This document shows, piece by piece, positions 12,099 to 24,277 of a DNA stretch of 64,000 nucleotides. The translations under genes and the position numbers were made by a program. The number at the start of each line of letters is the position of its first letter. Within the stretch, counting starts at the first letter, position 1. The notes beneath the pieces were generated by a model. It made no database searches. It had not been told where the DNA came from and saw only the letters and a program-made list of their open reading frames with translations. The stretch spans positions 6,138,001 through 6,202,000 of the forward strand of contig OY292277.1 of the NCBI GenBank assembly GCA_958496175.1, in the 5' to 3' direction. The stretch is from Sisyra terminalis. Taxonomy: Eukaryota > Arthropoda > Insecta > Neuroptera > Sisyridae.

Positions 12099-12119
12099 TA
12101 TATATATATATATATATAT
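12099..12119. repeat. (TA)n microsatellite
   Basis: A run of about ten TA dinucleotides; a shorter one follows at about 12325-12341. Simple-sequence DNA in intron 1. Confidence 0.9.
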
Positions 12120-13699
12120 TATATATGTATGGTATTATATTGTATAATGTTAAGTTGGCTTTAATGGCTGATGGCTTTGTGGAGGAGCGTAGATAACATT
12201 TTTATGGTTTTCAGACGTGTTTCGACTAAGAATGTTGGTCGGTGTGAATCCAATTTGTAAACAAACTCTAACAAATGGAATTGCATTGATTATATTATTT
12301 AAGGGCAAAACGAAAATCTATTTATATATATATATATATATGTGGATCTATATGTTGGACAAGTGTTCAACTTTGGAGGGCAATCGCATGAAAAAAATGG
12401 CTCAACTTTGCTGTTATTATCGCTCGATCACTAAACCATGGAAATTGATTTTTCTTTTGGTTTGTTTTTTTTTTTGTTTTTTGTTGATAAGACTTTTCTT
12501 TCTATTAAAACGTTATCGATTTGAAATTATCAGCACAGAATTGAAAAGTTATTATTGTATTCGGTCATTTTTGATTGGAAAGTTTTGCATTTTTTTTTTG
12601 TTTTATAAAATCAGAGAAGAAAAGGTTTTAGTGTTGGAAACACTTGCATTGAAATCTCCAGAGATTTGAGTCATAAAGGAAACAAATGTACGATTATGCA
12701 CTTTTTTCAAAGGTTAAATGATTAAAAATTTTTAAGTTCTTGAAAAAAAATGTTTTCCCTTTGAATTGAAACCATGTACAATAGTTTTTCTTTGATCTAT
12801 TTATTGATATAATCTTCAAAAATAAAATTCAGACTGTTGAATAATTTCAATGATCAATGTTTTAATCGTTTTACTAATGCATTTTAATGCACATTTTAGG
12901 GAAGGTTTTTTTTCTAAAAGACAAAATAAACTACTAACATCTTCAAAGATTTATATATTATATTCTTTGGACTCTGATTTAAACTTATTGGTACGTTAAA
13001 AAGACAAAAATATTCTCTCTTTCCTCACCCTCAATGTGGGAGACAAAAAATTGTTTTTTTTTTGGAGATATTTACAAGTTTATCGTTAAAATGCCCCTAA
13101 TTTGCAAAAACAAATACTACCCTCCTTATTTCTGAGTTGTACAGTTTGCACAGTTTTCTTCTTGGGTCCAAAATCTTTTCTAGATTTTTTTTTTGGAGCA
13201 TTTTATTGCACATAAATCCGTGTATGATTTGCAAATCATCCCTTATTAATTATTATGTAATTGTTTATATTCTCTTTGCTTTGGGAATTTTTTATTTTGT
13301 GTATAATACGTTTCTTTAGTTTCCCGACTTCTTCAGGAACTATTTAAATCTTATTAACGCCAATTCAACGTATTGTACCGAAAATAAAAATCCCAAAAGT
13401 AAAGAGAATTAAATAACTATAAACTTACTATGGAAAAGAACTATTAAAAATTTAAATAATATGTAATTTCTAGTACTTTGATTGTCAATTTAACACCTTA
13501 TTTTAGATTTTTTTTGTGTGGAAATATTTGCACATCATACTTGGATGAAGTTTCCATTTCGATTCCTTAGTCCTTTGATTTTAATTTTGTATAATCTTTT
13601 GATTTAAAATCTAAACTTTTGAAGAATTTCTGAGAGTACTTCATACAATGCAAATGCAACATTTTAAGTGCATTCTGCTAAAAATTTAAAAAATTCTTA

Positions 13700-14660
13700 A
13701 GCAAAGAACAAATTTTTCGTATAATAATCAAACTTGAATCGTCAATATCTTCGAAATTGTAAAAAATCCGCTTAAAATATAAGAACCATTTTTATAGAAT
13801 GTTTAATTTTCTACAAAGTAATATATAAAATTTTGTAAAATGATCAAGTTATAAGCGTTATATGTATTTTTTTCTAGGGAACTGAGAAAAATATATGAAA
13901 CTATAATATAGAGGAATTTTTTATTAAGAGTTTAAAGCTCAGCTTTGATGATAATTTTCTAGAGGTGTCTACGAAATAAATTTTCTGGGAAACTACTAAA
14001 AAAAAAGAAAGATTTTAGTCTTAAAGATATTAAAAAAGAACATTTTTAAAACAATTAAAAGTATTGTTATATCATGTGTATTAGGTGAATTAAGTTGAAA
14101 TATTTCAAATTACTTATGAAAAACTGCTTAAATTGGTGACCATTAAAAGATGATGAATATCTCTTAAACGCTTAATTTTATCGACTAAACATACGAAACC
14201 TTTTTTGTAGAACATAAAATTTCCTACATAATTATGTATTGTACATTTCATTATACATATTGGTTCGTGAGTTAAAACATTCTTATACAAAAAATAAATT
14301 TTTCGTATAATAATCAAACTTCAATCGTCAAAATCTTCGAAATAGTAAAAAAATCGGTTAAAACATAAGACACCTTTTTTGTAGAACGTTTAATTTTCTA
14401 CAAAGTAATATATACAGTTTTGTAAAATGATAAAGTTATAAGTGTTAAATGTATTTTTTTCTATGGAACTGAGAAAAATATATGAAATCATTATATAGAG
14501 GAATTTTCAATTGGAGTTAAAAGCTCAGCTTTGGTGATAATTTTCTAGAGGTGTCTACGAAATAAATTTTCTGGGAAACTACTAAAAAAAAACATTTTTT
14601 TGGCGTAAAAGATATAAAAAGAACATTTTTAAAACAATTAAAAATATTGTTTTCATGTGT
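13700..14660. repeat. Two-copy duplication, period about 580 bp
   Basis: The run TTTTTCGTATAATAATCAAA appears at about 13712 and 14299. Each is followed by CGTCAA..TCTTCGAAAT, a CATAAGA..C.TTTTTGTAGAA block, ACAAAGTAATATATA, ATGTATTTTTTTCTA, and the long common block TTTTCTAGAGGTGTCTACGA near 13959 and 14542. The GTAGAAC.TTTAATTTTCTAC motif links it to the repeats at 35.7 kb (reverse orientation) and 49.0 kb. Confidence 0.85.
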
Positions 14661-15222
14661 ATAAGGTCTATTTTTCCTACAGAAAGCTCTTCCTTAGAAC
14701 TTTTAATATATTAACATAATGGATATAATTTTTTAAGGTATAGGATATTGGTTTTTTAAGATAAAGAATTTTTTCTTTTAGCTACGATTCTAAGCCTTCT
14801 TTCCCTTTAAATAATGTTGATATTTACAAGTTTATCGTCGAAATACTTTCGATAGCAAGAAACCCATTGCATCAGTCATTGTTCATAATAAAATAGGCAT
14901 AAATTCAACTTTTACAACCTTTCCGCGAATTGCTTGTAAACATTCGATAAAAAATATTTGGTTTGACTAACGAAAACAGCGAGTAATCTGTACGATAATG
15001 TCGTCGAAACTTAACGGTCGACGAATTCAATTGCTCCGTACGTAATTAAAAAACGAATGCCACGTTACGTCTAATCGATCGATGCAAAAATATTTTTTTC
15101 TTCTGATAAAACCTCCGGTTACGCCTTTCAGCTAACGATAGTGTTAATGGCTTTTAACAATCAATTGTTCCAGTTGAACTTTATTGACGTTGATTTTTAA
15201 TTTTCTCTTATTGCTTTTACAG

Positions 15223-15863
15223 ATAGTAGCGGCGATGAATTGGAAGTGCTTTCCCTAAAATCCACGCTACCAAAAGTTCTCGAAGACAATGTCGAATCGG
15301 AGGAGGAGGAGGAGGCGAAAAAGGAGTCGCCCCGACCTCTGGTGTTGAATTTGTCGGCGCCCATGTCCCTGTTGCAGGTGGTCGACGAAAATGACGATGA
15401 CGTTGAAAAATCGGACGAGACGCAAGTGTTGAATTTAACGACGCCACTGGCGACGCATGCCAGTGATGGGAAAACGTCTCGAAATGAAACCGAGGCGGAT
15501 TCGTCTTCGGAAAATCAACAAGTGTTTGATTCGGCCGAGTGGCAAGCTCGAGGAGGGCCAAACGAAATGGTCGAGATTGAGGAAAATGATGATGTCGAGC
15601 CGCCACTGGCGTTGAATTTGGTGCGCAGCATTGAACACGTGATGGCCAAACGGCAAAAGACTAGTGAAGATATGGACGAGGAGGAGGACAGGGAGGAGGG
15701 GATGGATGATTTTTCAATTTTCCAAAATTTCCAAGAGATTGAAGTGCGTGGACCACCCAATGAGAGTGTGTGGAGCCGGAAGAGTATTCCGCAAGGTACC
15801 CGATACGGGCCGTTTATTGGCCGCTGTGTAAACGAACCAGTACAGCAGCGCTACGCTTGGGAG
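15223..15863 (+). CDS. ham: PRDM/hamlet-like gene, exon 2: acidic N-terminus and start of PR domain
   Basis: This exon encodes 213 residues. It starts after the acceptor TTGCTTTTACAG with two bases completing a split codon, and ends ...RYAWE before the donor GTTAGT in phase 0. Counting from the ATG at 4200, residues 4-177 are disordered and acidic. They include a Glu run at 29-33, three copies of an LNL motif (LNLSAP 44-49, LNLTTP 72-77, LNLV 133-136) and a possible nuclear signal KRQK at 145-148. The last 39 residues begin the PR domain, with SVWSRKSIPQGTRYGPFIGR typical of the family (VW..K.I..G..FGP..G). GC is far above the flanks, which also opens the antisense frames. The PRDM3/16 assignment rests mainly on exons 3 and 4. 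LNL as a corepressor (CtBP-like) motif is inference. Confidence 0.85.
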
Positions 15864-16092
15864 GTTAGTGAAATTTTTTTGATCGAAATTCTCATATTAC
15901 ATTATAGGATATTTTTTTTGGGATGAGTTGATTTTTGAATATGTAAATTTGGGGGTTGGGGTCGTGGACAATGGCGGGGTTGATTAGGTTGATTTTGGTA
16001 TCCACTTTTGAAGGGTTTGAGTGACACATGTCATTTGAGGCAACAATCGACCAAGTGTCGATATCTAATCGAATTATAATTAGATGCAATCA

Positions 16093-17230
16093 GACCACAA
16101 AAGCATTATGCAAATTTGAAACTTCAGAAGAAAAAAAAAACGTTATAAATTGGCGTTTTTGTAGAACATTTTTGTAATCAGTACCAAAACATTTATGGTA
16201 GCAGAATGCTGTAAGGACTTTTGAATCATTCTGTGTACGATTGAAAAGTTTTTCTGACGAAAACTAAGAAAGTTTATTTTTTGTCGTCCTAAAAAACTTT
16301 CGCGAGAAAATCAACTAAATTTCCCTTAGATACTTTATGATAAATGTTTATGAAAAAAATTTCTGAAAAAGGAAAATCATAATTGTTGTTTCATAACAAT
16401 AATTTTTTTCATTTTCCATTGAAAATCAATTTTATTTATAAATTCCAAATCTACCACAAAAGCTCTATGCAAATTTACAAGTTTGCAAGTTGGGATTATT
16501 TTGTAATAAATTTTGAAACTTCAGAAGAAAAAAAACGTTATAAATTTCCGTTTTTGTAGAGCATTTTTGTAGTCAGTACCAAAATATTTATGGTAGCATA
16601 ATGCTGTAAGTACTTTTGAATCATTCTGTGTACGATTGAAAAGCTTTGCTGGTGAAAATTAAGAAAATTTATTTTTTTTCGTCCTAAAAAACTTACGCGA
16701 GAAAATCAACTAAATTTCCTTTAGACACTCTATGATAAATGTTTATAAAAAAATTAGCGAAAAAGAAAAATCATAATTATTTTTCATTACAATAATTTTC
16801 TCCATTTTCCATTTAAATTCAATTTTATTTATAAATTCCAAACCTACCACAAAAGCTCTATGCAAATTTACAAGTTTGCAAGTTGGGATTATTTTGTAGT
16901 CAATTTTGAAACTTCTGAAGAAATAAACGTTATAAATTGCCGTTTTTGTAGAACATTTTTGTAATCAGTACCAAAACATTTATGGTAGCATAATGCTGTA
17001 AGGACTTTTGAATCATTCTGTCTACGATTGCAAAGCTTTGCTGATGAAAACTAAGAAAATTTATTTTTTTTCGTCCTAAAAAAGTTTCACCAAAAAAATC
17101 AACTAAATTTTCTTTAGATACTTTTATGATAAATGTTTATAAAAAACTTTAGCGAAAAAGGAAAATCATAATTGTTGTTTCATAACAATAATTTTCTTCA
17201 TTTTCCATTGAAAAGTAATTCTTTTTATAA
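16093..17230. repeat. Three-copy tandem array, period about 393 bp
   Basis: The landmark CAGTACCAAAACATTTATGG or its close variant occurs near 16179, 16574 and 16967. Each is followed by TGCTGTAAG.ACTTTTGAAT, CATTCTGT.TACGATTG, a TTTTTTTCGTCCTAAAAAA block and TATGATAAATGTTTAT. ACCACAAAAGC..TATGCAAATTTAC marks unit starts at about 16093, 16451 and 16846. The array begins only about 230 bp downstream of the exon 2 donor. Confidence 0.9.
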
Positions 17231-18229
17231 ATTCTATTTTTGTTTGCTGTTTATATTTTATTATTGATAAAAAAATTGCACTTTTATGGCTTTGAATATA
17301 AAGCTTGAACTTGATTTGATTTACGAGGTGAAGCTTTTCTCAAAGCTCGAAAGTTTCAAGTTCAAGGTAATTAACAATTGACCCCCCCGAACGTCTTGTT
17401 TACACCGACACATTTTCCTAATCAAAACAATATTGAAGAAGATAATTCAAGTGTCACACCCCCTACGCTTACCACTGGCGGTGCTGAGCTTTTTATAGCA
17501 TTTCAACCCTCCAACCCTTAATCCAGCCAAGTGTTCACATGTGTGATCCGTTTGGATGTATTAGTGAACACTAAATATAAGGACAAACATTTTAAAAAAC
17601 AAGTCAACCGAACAAAAATTTAAAATTGCGTAAGTGGTTTAGCTGAACTCTTGAAACCCTGTGAAGAGGGTTCGACTTAGTTTATATATTATTACTATTA
17701 TAGTATAACGTTTTTATTATTGCTATCGTATACGTATCTGTGTATGTTTAACCCTTTTCAAAATGATTATTCAATTGGATAAATTTACTATTTGTGATAT
17801 TGAAGAGTCACTGCGCTTACTAAATGTTGTGTTCTGTTGAGATGCTGAAAAAAGGGTTCCAGCTATTTGGCTGGTAATAATATGTGCAATCATTTCAAGC
17901 GCATTATTATAGATCAGGTGATTTTGGTCGTGATTTTCAATGGATGTTGATCTGTTTATTTTATTTACGAATTAGATAAGATTGGGATTTCAATGCATGG
18001 CAAGAAAGAAGGGTTTGCGTGTATTATTTGGTCGAAGATTTGGTGTAAGTATGTGTAATGATAGAAATGGGAATTTGAATCAGGAAAGTCAAAGGATCTT
18101 CGGTGTTTTTTACCTGGAAATTTTTTTATCAGGGAAAGATTTGTGGATTACGATAGATATATATCAAAAAATAATAATGATTTAATAGTGTTTGAAAAAA
18201 GATTAGAATTTCAAGAGTATGCAATTGGA

Positions 18230-18700
18230 ACCGAAGAATTTACATAAATCAACAATAAAGCTTTAAAAAGCTTCTAGAATGAAAGCTTTTTGTTCACATT
18301 TAAAAGATTCAAATATTTGTTGAAAAGTAAACTTATATCCACTTTATCGTTTTGACGATAAATTGGTGAATTTTTGTATAATTTCTTTTTACATAAATAA
18401 ACAAAGGGGCTTAGAAAAGCTCCTAGAAAAAAAGCGTCTTTTTATCGCATTTAAAAGATTTCAAAATTTCAATAAATTTTTCAACAAATTCAAAAATTTG
18501 TTTTGCGACCATAAATTGATAAATTTTTGTATAATTTATTTTTACATAAATAAACAAAAGCGCTTTGAAAAGCTCCTAGAAAAAAAGCTTATTTTTGTCG
18601 CATTTAAAAGATTTAAGAGTTCCAATAGATTTTTCAAGAAATTCAAAATTTTTTTTTGCGACGATGAACTGATAAATGTTTGTATAATTTCTTGGGCTTG
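18230..18700. repeat. Short tandem repeat, period about 157 bp, 2.5-3 copies
   Basis: ATTTTTGTATAATTTCTTTT and TACATAAATAAACAAA recur at about 18370 and 18527, with a diverged first copy from about 18245. Each carries an AAAAGCTCCTAGAAAAAAAG block and GCATTTAAAAGATTT. A 125-codon open frame at 18363-18740 exists only because the unit length keeps frame for a stretch. It encodes Lys/Phe-rich repeats and is not regarded as a gene. Confidence 0.8.
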
Positions 18701-19221
18701 TTTTTCCGAAGGGAGACAAGAGGGTAGTGCTAACTATTGATCTTTTGGTTATATGGGACAAGTAAGGATTGCAATACCGGGCCAAAAGATTTAAAACCAG
18801 AATTCCGCTTTTAATAACGGATAATAGGAATTTTTGAAAAACAATATAAACAGGTGGTTCTTTGTTTTATTTTTTGGTTTAATTAGAGAGAGATAATATC
18901 ACGAAAATCATTTGGAACATATTAATAAAAACAGTATATAAAGAATCATAAAATAATAAAGGAATAACAAACATCGTATGTATTTAAATCACCAAAAAAA
19001 AAAGATTTTAGAAGTTATAAATCGACAGTAAATAAATATTAGAAAAAAAAACATTTCTACTCAAAATATCCCTGACATTTGATCCTTTTCGATTATTAAT
19101 TACTTAAACAAAGATAATTGCTTACAATCGCGCTTCATTTATTAGTTTTGTGCCAAAAACACGGTACCCAAAAGGTCCAGAGGCGAAACCTGCTAAAAGT
19201 TCCTTTTAGCAGCATCAATAA

Positions 19222-19486
19222 TTGCACCGTTTATTTTGAAAGTGAGTTAAGTCCATCTCAAGGACAATCTCTATAGTGTTATCATTTTTAACCATAGGAA
19301 CATAAGATACTAAGGAGGAGGAGGGAATAATTGGGGTTTTTCTTAATAACTAAAATGAAATCAGTAATTTGTCAAAACTTAGCAGTTAAATAATTAACAT
19401 ACTTTGTTCTTGTTACAAGAAGTAGAATCACCAAATAGACCGTCCTTGAAATAGACTTATCCCACTTTCAAAATAAACGAATCATT
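19222..19486. mobile_element. MITE family A, full-length copy
   Basis: It begins CACCGTTTATTTTGAAAGTG and ends CCCACTTTCAAAATAAACGA, so about 25-30 bp of terminal inverted repeat are visible, extended by GTTAAGTCCAT/AT(A)GACTTA. The internal sequence includes a GGAGGAGGAGGGAATAATTG block and CTTAGCAGTTAAATAATTAA. There is no open frame. The same element occurs at 36901, 51719 and 57349. Confidence 0.85.
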
Positions 19487-19719
19487 TATCAACGTTACAT
19501 TTTCTACTTTATTGAATTTAATTCACAAATAAGTCGGGCCATAATTATAAGCATACCAAATATTTTTCTTTGAGATTGAGGGGCTTCGCCCCTTCCCTAT
19601 CTTAACTGTAGCTTTACCCCAGAGCTTTTTGTGTATATCTTTTTTAGCTCTTAATATAGGTGGAACCACGATTGTAAACAATAATCTTTTTTAGTAATTA
19701 ATTATAGAACGATCAATTG

Positions 19720-19920
19720 TCGAGGATATTTCGTCTGAATTATATTTTGTTGAGGGATATTTGGCCGGAGATGTTTGTTTTTCTTGTTGTAATTGTTATT
19801 TCTAAGGTCTTAAGTAAATCTAAAGTCAATAAGAATCCGTAAATCAAGAAATATCGAAAATTTTCTCGATATAATTTTCGAATTTTTGGAGCGGTCACCT
19901 TAGCCATTCGGCCACCAGTA
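19720..19920 (-). mobile_element. tRNA-derived SINE, degenerate copy
   Basis: Read on the minus strand from about 19914, the sequence TGGCCGAATGGCTAAGG is a tRNA-type A box with its D-arm, followed by GGTGACCGCTCC. The B-box part is decayed to AAAATTCGAA. The body (AAATATCGAAAATTTTC, then AATCCGTAAATCAAG on plus) matches the copies at 25000-25172 and 29385-29512. It is a dead SINE rather than a tRNA gene: the cloverleaf cannot be completed. Confidence 0.55.
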
Positions 19921-20009
19921 AATCAACAGGGGATGTTTTGTTTAGGTATATATTCTCGAGGAATCAAGACCCTTGATACAGAAGAAATGAGTGAAGTAAA
20001 TTTATCAAA

Positions 20010-20450
20010 AAATGCTTCAAGACCTTTTTTGTAGAACACTAAATTTCATTCACGAATATATTAAAATTATGGTGTGAAAATTAATTCGTTTATTAGTTCC
20101 AAACTGCTGAAGTTAAAAAATCCTTTTATAGAAACAAGCCAATGTTTTGGGTTCGATTATAAGGAAAGTATTGGTCTTACAAAAATTTTTAATCTGGCCT
20201 TTTTTGTAGAGCATTTAATTTCCTTTAAGAATATGTATTGCTTAATTCTTTTTGTATTATAGTTCAAAAATTTTAAGAAAAATTGATACACAAAGTTACG
20301 ATTGAAAAATCAAAAATTGCGATAGTAAAACTCAAAATATTGCCTTTTAATAAGGGCTCAAAATTTCAAAATATATTATTTTTCCTATCCTGAAAAATAT
20401 TTTTAAATAATTTTTGTTAAATCATTTTTTGGTCCAGCTTAATAAATTTA
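20010..20450. repeat. Copies of the GTAGAAC/GTAGAGC dispersed repeat
   Basis: Two close blocks, CCTTTTTTGTAGAACACTAA at about 20022 and CCTTTTTTGTAGAGCATTTA at about 20198, are each followed by TTTC.TT.A.GAATAT. Later come AAGGGCTCAAAATTTC and a TGGTCCAGCTTAATA end. This order is the same as in the 1.6-2.4 kb duplication, so this is a diverged copy of that element. Confidence 0.6.
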
Positions 20451-20879
20451 GATTAAAAACACAAATATAAATATATTGCATAATTCATTTAGAGTTCCCA
20501 AATTAAATATACAGCGATATGAAAGCTATTATGGAAACGGATGAAGACTTATAAATCAAGTGTATGTTATTCCTTAATAACAGGGGAATTACAGAAAGCG
20601 GACTTGAAAAAATCTATCGAGGTGTACGTAAATAAATTTTTTGTCAATTGTGAGGAGATATTAGCAAAAATTTAAAAAAAATCAACCCCTTGTTTCATCC
20701 CTTATTATTGAAAATTGAAAAAAAAAGATTCTAACAAGTAAGGATGTTTTTAAGTTAATATATCTCTAAGTTCTGTAAAAATCATTACTCAAGGCTTACG
20801 AAGTAAAAGCTTGTCATTTTCGATCGAAAATTTCAGACATCTTCCTTGAAAGTTCCAGTTTCTAACGTTTCAAATCTGC

Positions 20880-21880
20880 TATGGAAACCAAAGGTATACG
20901 AAAATCAGTGGAAATTATTTATCTACCGAACAAACAAAAAATTACTAAAATCAGATCAATAGATCTATGACGATTGATCAATCAATTGATCGAGTTTTAA
21001 ATAGACAAATAGACAGGGAAACTTTGTATTTTTAGTAAATATTTATACCAACCAAAGTCTGTCGGTCTGTCAACTTAACGTTCCATCAAAAAATCATTTG
21101 TTTCCATAACAAACGATTAAAAAAAGTAATTGATCAAATTTTTTTAGACAAATCGATAAAACAAGATTCATAATTTTTTAAACCAAATAGCTATGAAATC
21201 GTTTATGATTTTGTAATCCTTAGGGATGAATCAAGGGGTTGAAAGCATTTTTGTACTTTCACTTGTTTCATTACTAACGTTCTATGTTTGGTATGAAAAC
21301 CAATGGGAATAATTTATCTATCGAACAAACAAAAAATGTCTAATTTAGATCAGAAGATCCATAACGATTGATAGATCAATTGATCGAGTCTTAAATAGAC
21401 AAATAGACAGGGAAATATATTTTTAGTACAAATATGTACAATCCAAAGTTTATCTGTTTAATGTTCCATCAAGAATTATTTTGATGTAATAACAAACGAT
21501 AAAAAATCATCGATCATAAATGGCAAATTTACGTTTTTAAGATTCAGAATTTTTGAAAATCCAGTGATTAAAATGCTATGAAAACATTGTAATTTCCCAA
21601 CCCTTAGGGTTGAATCATGAAGTTGAAAATATTTTTCGGAACTTTCCCTTATTATTCGGGAACCTAAGCAAATTTTTATTTGAAAATTTTCAACGTAGAT
21701 GATTTTCTTAAGATAACTTTTGCTAGCCAAATGATGAAAATCCTATAAAAACGTTTTGATTTCCCAACCTTTAGGGTTGGGAATCATGGAATCATGAAGT
21801 TGAAAGTATTTTTCGGAACTTTCCCTTATTATTCGGGAACCTAAGCAAATTTTTATTTGAAAATTTTCAACGTTGAAATT
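20880..21880. repeat. Nested duplications: about 414-bp unit x2, then about 180-bp unit x2
   Basis: Unit 1 (about 20882 and 21296) shares CGAACAAACAAAAAAT, GATCAATTGATCGAGT and TAAATAGACAAATAGACAGG. Unit 2 (about 21580 and 21753) shares TTTCGGAACTTTCCCTTATT, ATTCGGGAACCTAAGCAAAT and TTTGAAAATTTTCAACGT. The second unit is nearly identical between copies, so it is the younger event. No coding content. Confidence 0.85.
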
Positions 21881-22299
21881 TTTTTTTTTAAGTCCATTAA
21901 TTTGAATTCACAAATCATGTAGTTTTATAGAAATGTGATGTATGATTCGTAAGTCTCTGCATATTTCTTGAAAATAGTTTTATTTAATATCCATTTTTAA
22001 TGTTTTAACGAAAATCATATTTGAATCTCCATTGTGTTGAAATTTTAAAATTATTGATAGATGTAACGATTTCAATATAAGTTACCGACTTTCTTGGCGT
22101 TTTGTTGTTTGAGGCTGACGAAGTCGCGGGTATTGGTTGATTTTGCTATCCAAAATTGTTGCAATTTGAATTTTGAAACTTTTAATCCCAGAAAATTTCC
22201 TTGTTTAATTGAACAAAAAACGCAAAAGCTGTCGTTTCCAGCTGCATAATTTTAAAAGTTGTTAGATTTCCGCTACCCGCAAAAAGTAACGGAAGTAGT

Positions 22300-22790
22300 G
22301 GATGACCCTCATTTCTACCATACAAACTGACAAAGATTATTTTTTTCTGGCCCAATAAGAAAAAAAATCATTTTTCTGACATGAACGCAAATTCCGGCTT
22401 GGCACCAACAAGGAGGGTTTAATTGGACATTGATATGGTGACCCCCGGGTGGCCCGAATTTGCGCCACGACAAATTTGAATTCTTTATCCACTGTTTACA
22501 CTTCCATTGTCCGGCAATGTTGTCCATCAAGAGGTCAACCGAGCATGACTCGACAGCAAAAGGACGACAATATTTTCGTGTCGGATGAATTACCAGAAAT
22601 TGTTTTGACCCCAAAAAGCACATCTCAAAAACGGGAACGTCTTGTTCGTTGTGTCTTCCCAACAGGGCTGCCAACCGTTTTGATGAGCCTTGACATATCA
22701 GAACGTGAGAAGAGCGACGATTAGAGCAATTGGGTCTCCTCCGATATATAGTGAAATTCAATACAAGGGTCAAACTACCAGAAATACAAT
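22300..22790. other. Unique GC-rich island open on both strands
   Basis: The minus strand has a 152-codon frame (22315-22773) and the plus strand a 91-codon frame (22449-22724; an ATG-started version from about 22542 reads MTRQQKDDNIFVSDELPE...). Neither matches a domain I know. Composition is clearly above background and no repeat is seen. It could be an alternative first exon of the surrounding gene, a nested small gene or a conserved enhancer. The plus-strand frame ends in a stop without an obvious splice donor, so I do not call it a gene. Confidence 0.25.
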
Positions 22791-23185
22791 ACCCCGGCCG
22801 GCTTACAACGATATGTTGGGGTATGAATACCAGAAAGTTATAAATGCAAATGATGATTTTTATTGTTAACTTGGAAATTTTCCAAAATGTTTTTTTTTCA
22901 TTTCGTTATAAAATAAAAGATGATTTTCCTCCAACTATTTGGAGGTCTAAAAGAGGATAATTTTCCGTAAATGAGTGCAGCTCAAAAATGAGTTGATGGT
23001 ACAAAAGAATTTTTTTGGAGGGATGAGGGTTGAAAAAGAATCTTTTTACTGAAACCTATCGAAGCTCTAATAACCCGATTAGATAAATATCTCACCTCAC
23101 CATCTACCAAGTATTTACGTGCACTTCTTTTGCTTGATCTTCTGCAGCTACTCAAATAATTGATATTTGTGTTGGTATTACTGCC

Positions 23186-23420
23186 GCTTCACTAATCCCC
23201 AATGAATATTTATCTGTCCAACACTGGCATCTCACACATCAATTGTATGACAGAATTTTTGGCAAGGTGTGAACTTCTCGGCTCTCCGGAGGCCCCGATA
23301 TCATCCCTTATTGTTCCCATATCAGTACAGTTGGCAAAAATTTTTTGGCCAAATTCTATGCAACTTTCGTTGGGGATGCAATTTGATTAATTTCAAATCG
23401 ATTTTATATGGTCAAATCAC
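23186..23420. promoter_or_regulatory. Unique island with T-box-like site, candidate enhancer
   Basis: This is non-repetitive DNA of higher GC. It contains AAGGTGTGAA near 23265, a match to the T-box half-site AGGTGTGA, and the interrupted palindrome TTGGCAAAAATTTTTTGGCC near 23332. Short frames overlap but none is convincing. Regulatory function is inferred from composition only. Confidence 0.2.
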
Positions 23421-24277
23421 GAAGGACATTCGAATTGATGTCATTAATTATCGATGAACGATATGGAGGAATATAAAGGTCAAATGCATTTGTTACGAAT
23501 TATGATTTACTTGAGATGAAATTGCCCTTTTCGAGAAGGGACAAATCCTTTTGTCTCTCAAACTTAATCACATTTATGTAGCTACATGCATTCAACACTT
23601 TGTTGCATATAAAAGACAATATGTGACAATATTATGGCGACATATGTTGCACTCCATTACATCAATGTTGCAACCCTCATACTTTCTCTGTCTCAATTTT
23701 CCTTGCAACTTTTCCGATCTCTTTTGTGTCCAAAAAAAATTCCTTGGATTTTTATGGATCACTAGCACAGTAGTCACAATAATAACATTAAACCATTAGG
23801 CCGAAAGTAAAGACATATTATTGCAAGATATACCAAAGTGCATAAGATCGTAAAGAAGCTCACTTTCGAGTGACACCTCCGATGAATGGCATCCTGTGGC
23901 TCATTGTCCATCGACATCTTCGTCTTTTCAACAAATGCACTGAGCCGAAAGAGTGTTCCTCGAACATGTTCTCAAAAAAATGCATTGTTCAATCTGCTTG
24001 GTACGATGCAATTGCATTTGGGAATTTCGTTCGAAATATTCACATGATTAATGATATTAAAACGACGGAAATTAATTGCGGGTTTTTTTCAAATTTTTCC
24101 CTTTTTTTAAATAGCTGCTGAAAAAGAAAACAGGTAGTTGGATTTTTGGCAAGAGGATATAATTGTACAGGTGGTTTAACAGTTGTAGGGCATTGGTTCT
24201 TTAAAAATTTGCTTAAGATATCGAATTTTTCCGGTAGAATAGAAAAAGAAATTCATTTGCTTAAAATTTTTTTTTTT

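Larger units (their letters stand above)
4207..15222 (+). other. ham: Intron 1 (about 11.0 kb)
   Basis: The donor is GTATGTT and the acceptor is TTGCTTTTACAG at 15222. The intron contains a GC-richer island near its 5' end (4440-4760), a higher-order tandem array (4935-8090), a duplicated 515-bp unit (9229-10262), a MITE fragment (10609-10684), a perfect foldback element (10887-11159) and a second tandem duplication (13700-14660). Between these, 8210-9228, 11160-13700 and 14660-15222 are AT-rich with TA microsatellites at 12099-12119 and 12325-12341, and nothing recognisable as coding. The open frame at 12217-12669 is low-complexity. Confidence 0.5.

Noticed and set aside
12217..12669. 150-codon frame on the plus strand
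   Set aside because: It runs through a (TA)n tract and T-rich low-complexity DNA giving Tyr-Ile and Phe runs; no domain, no splice or start context.
15217..15760. Several minus-strand frames over exon 2
   Set aside because: They are shadows of the GC-rich sense exon; sense frame has PR-domain homology and correct splice sites.
18363..18740. 125-codon Lys/Phe-rich repeated frame
   Set aside because: It reflects a 157-bp tandem repeat that stays in frame by chance; the copies change without a codon pattern.
22281..22773. T-box or other transcription factor domain on the minus strand
   Set aside because: Isolated words looked familiar, but no ordered set of family residues could be traced.
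23600..23613. TATA box (CATATAAAAG) of an internal promoter
   Set aside because: No initiator or coding sequence follows at suitable distance, and such strings are frequent in AT-rich DNA.
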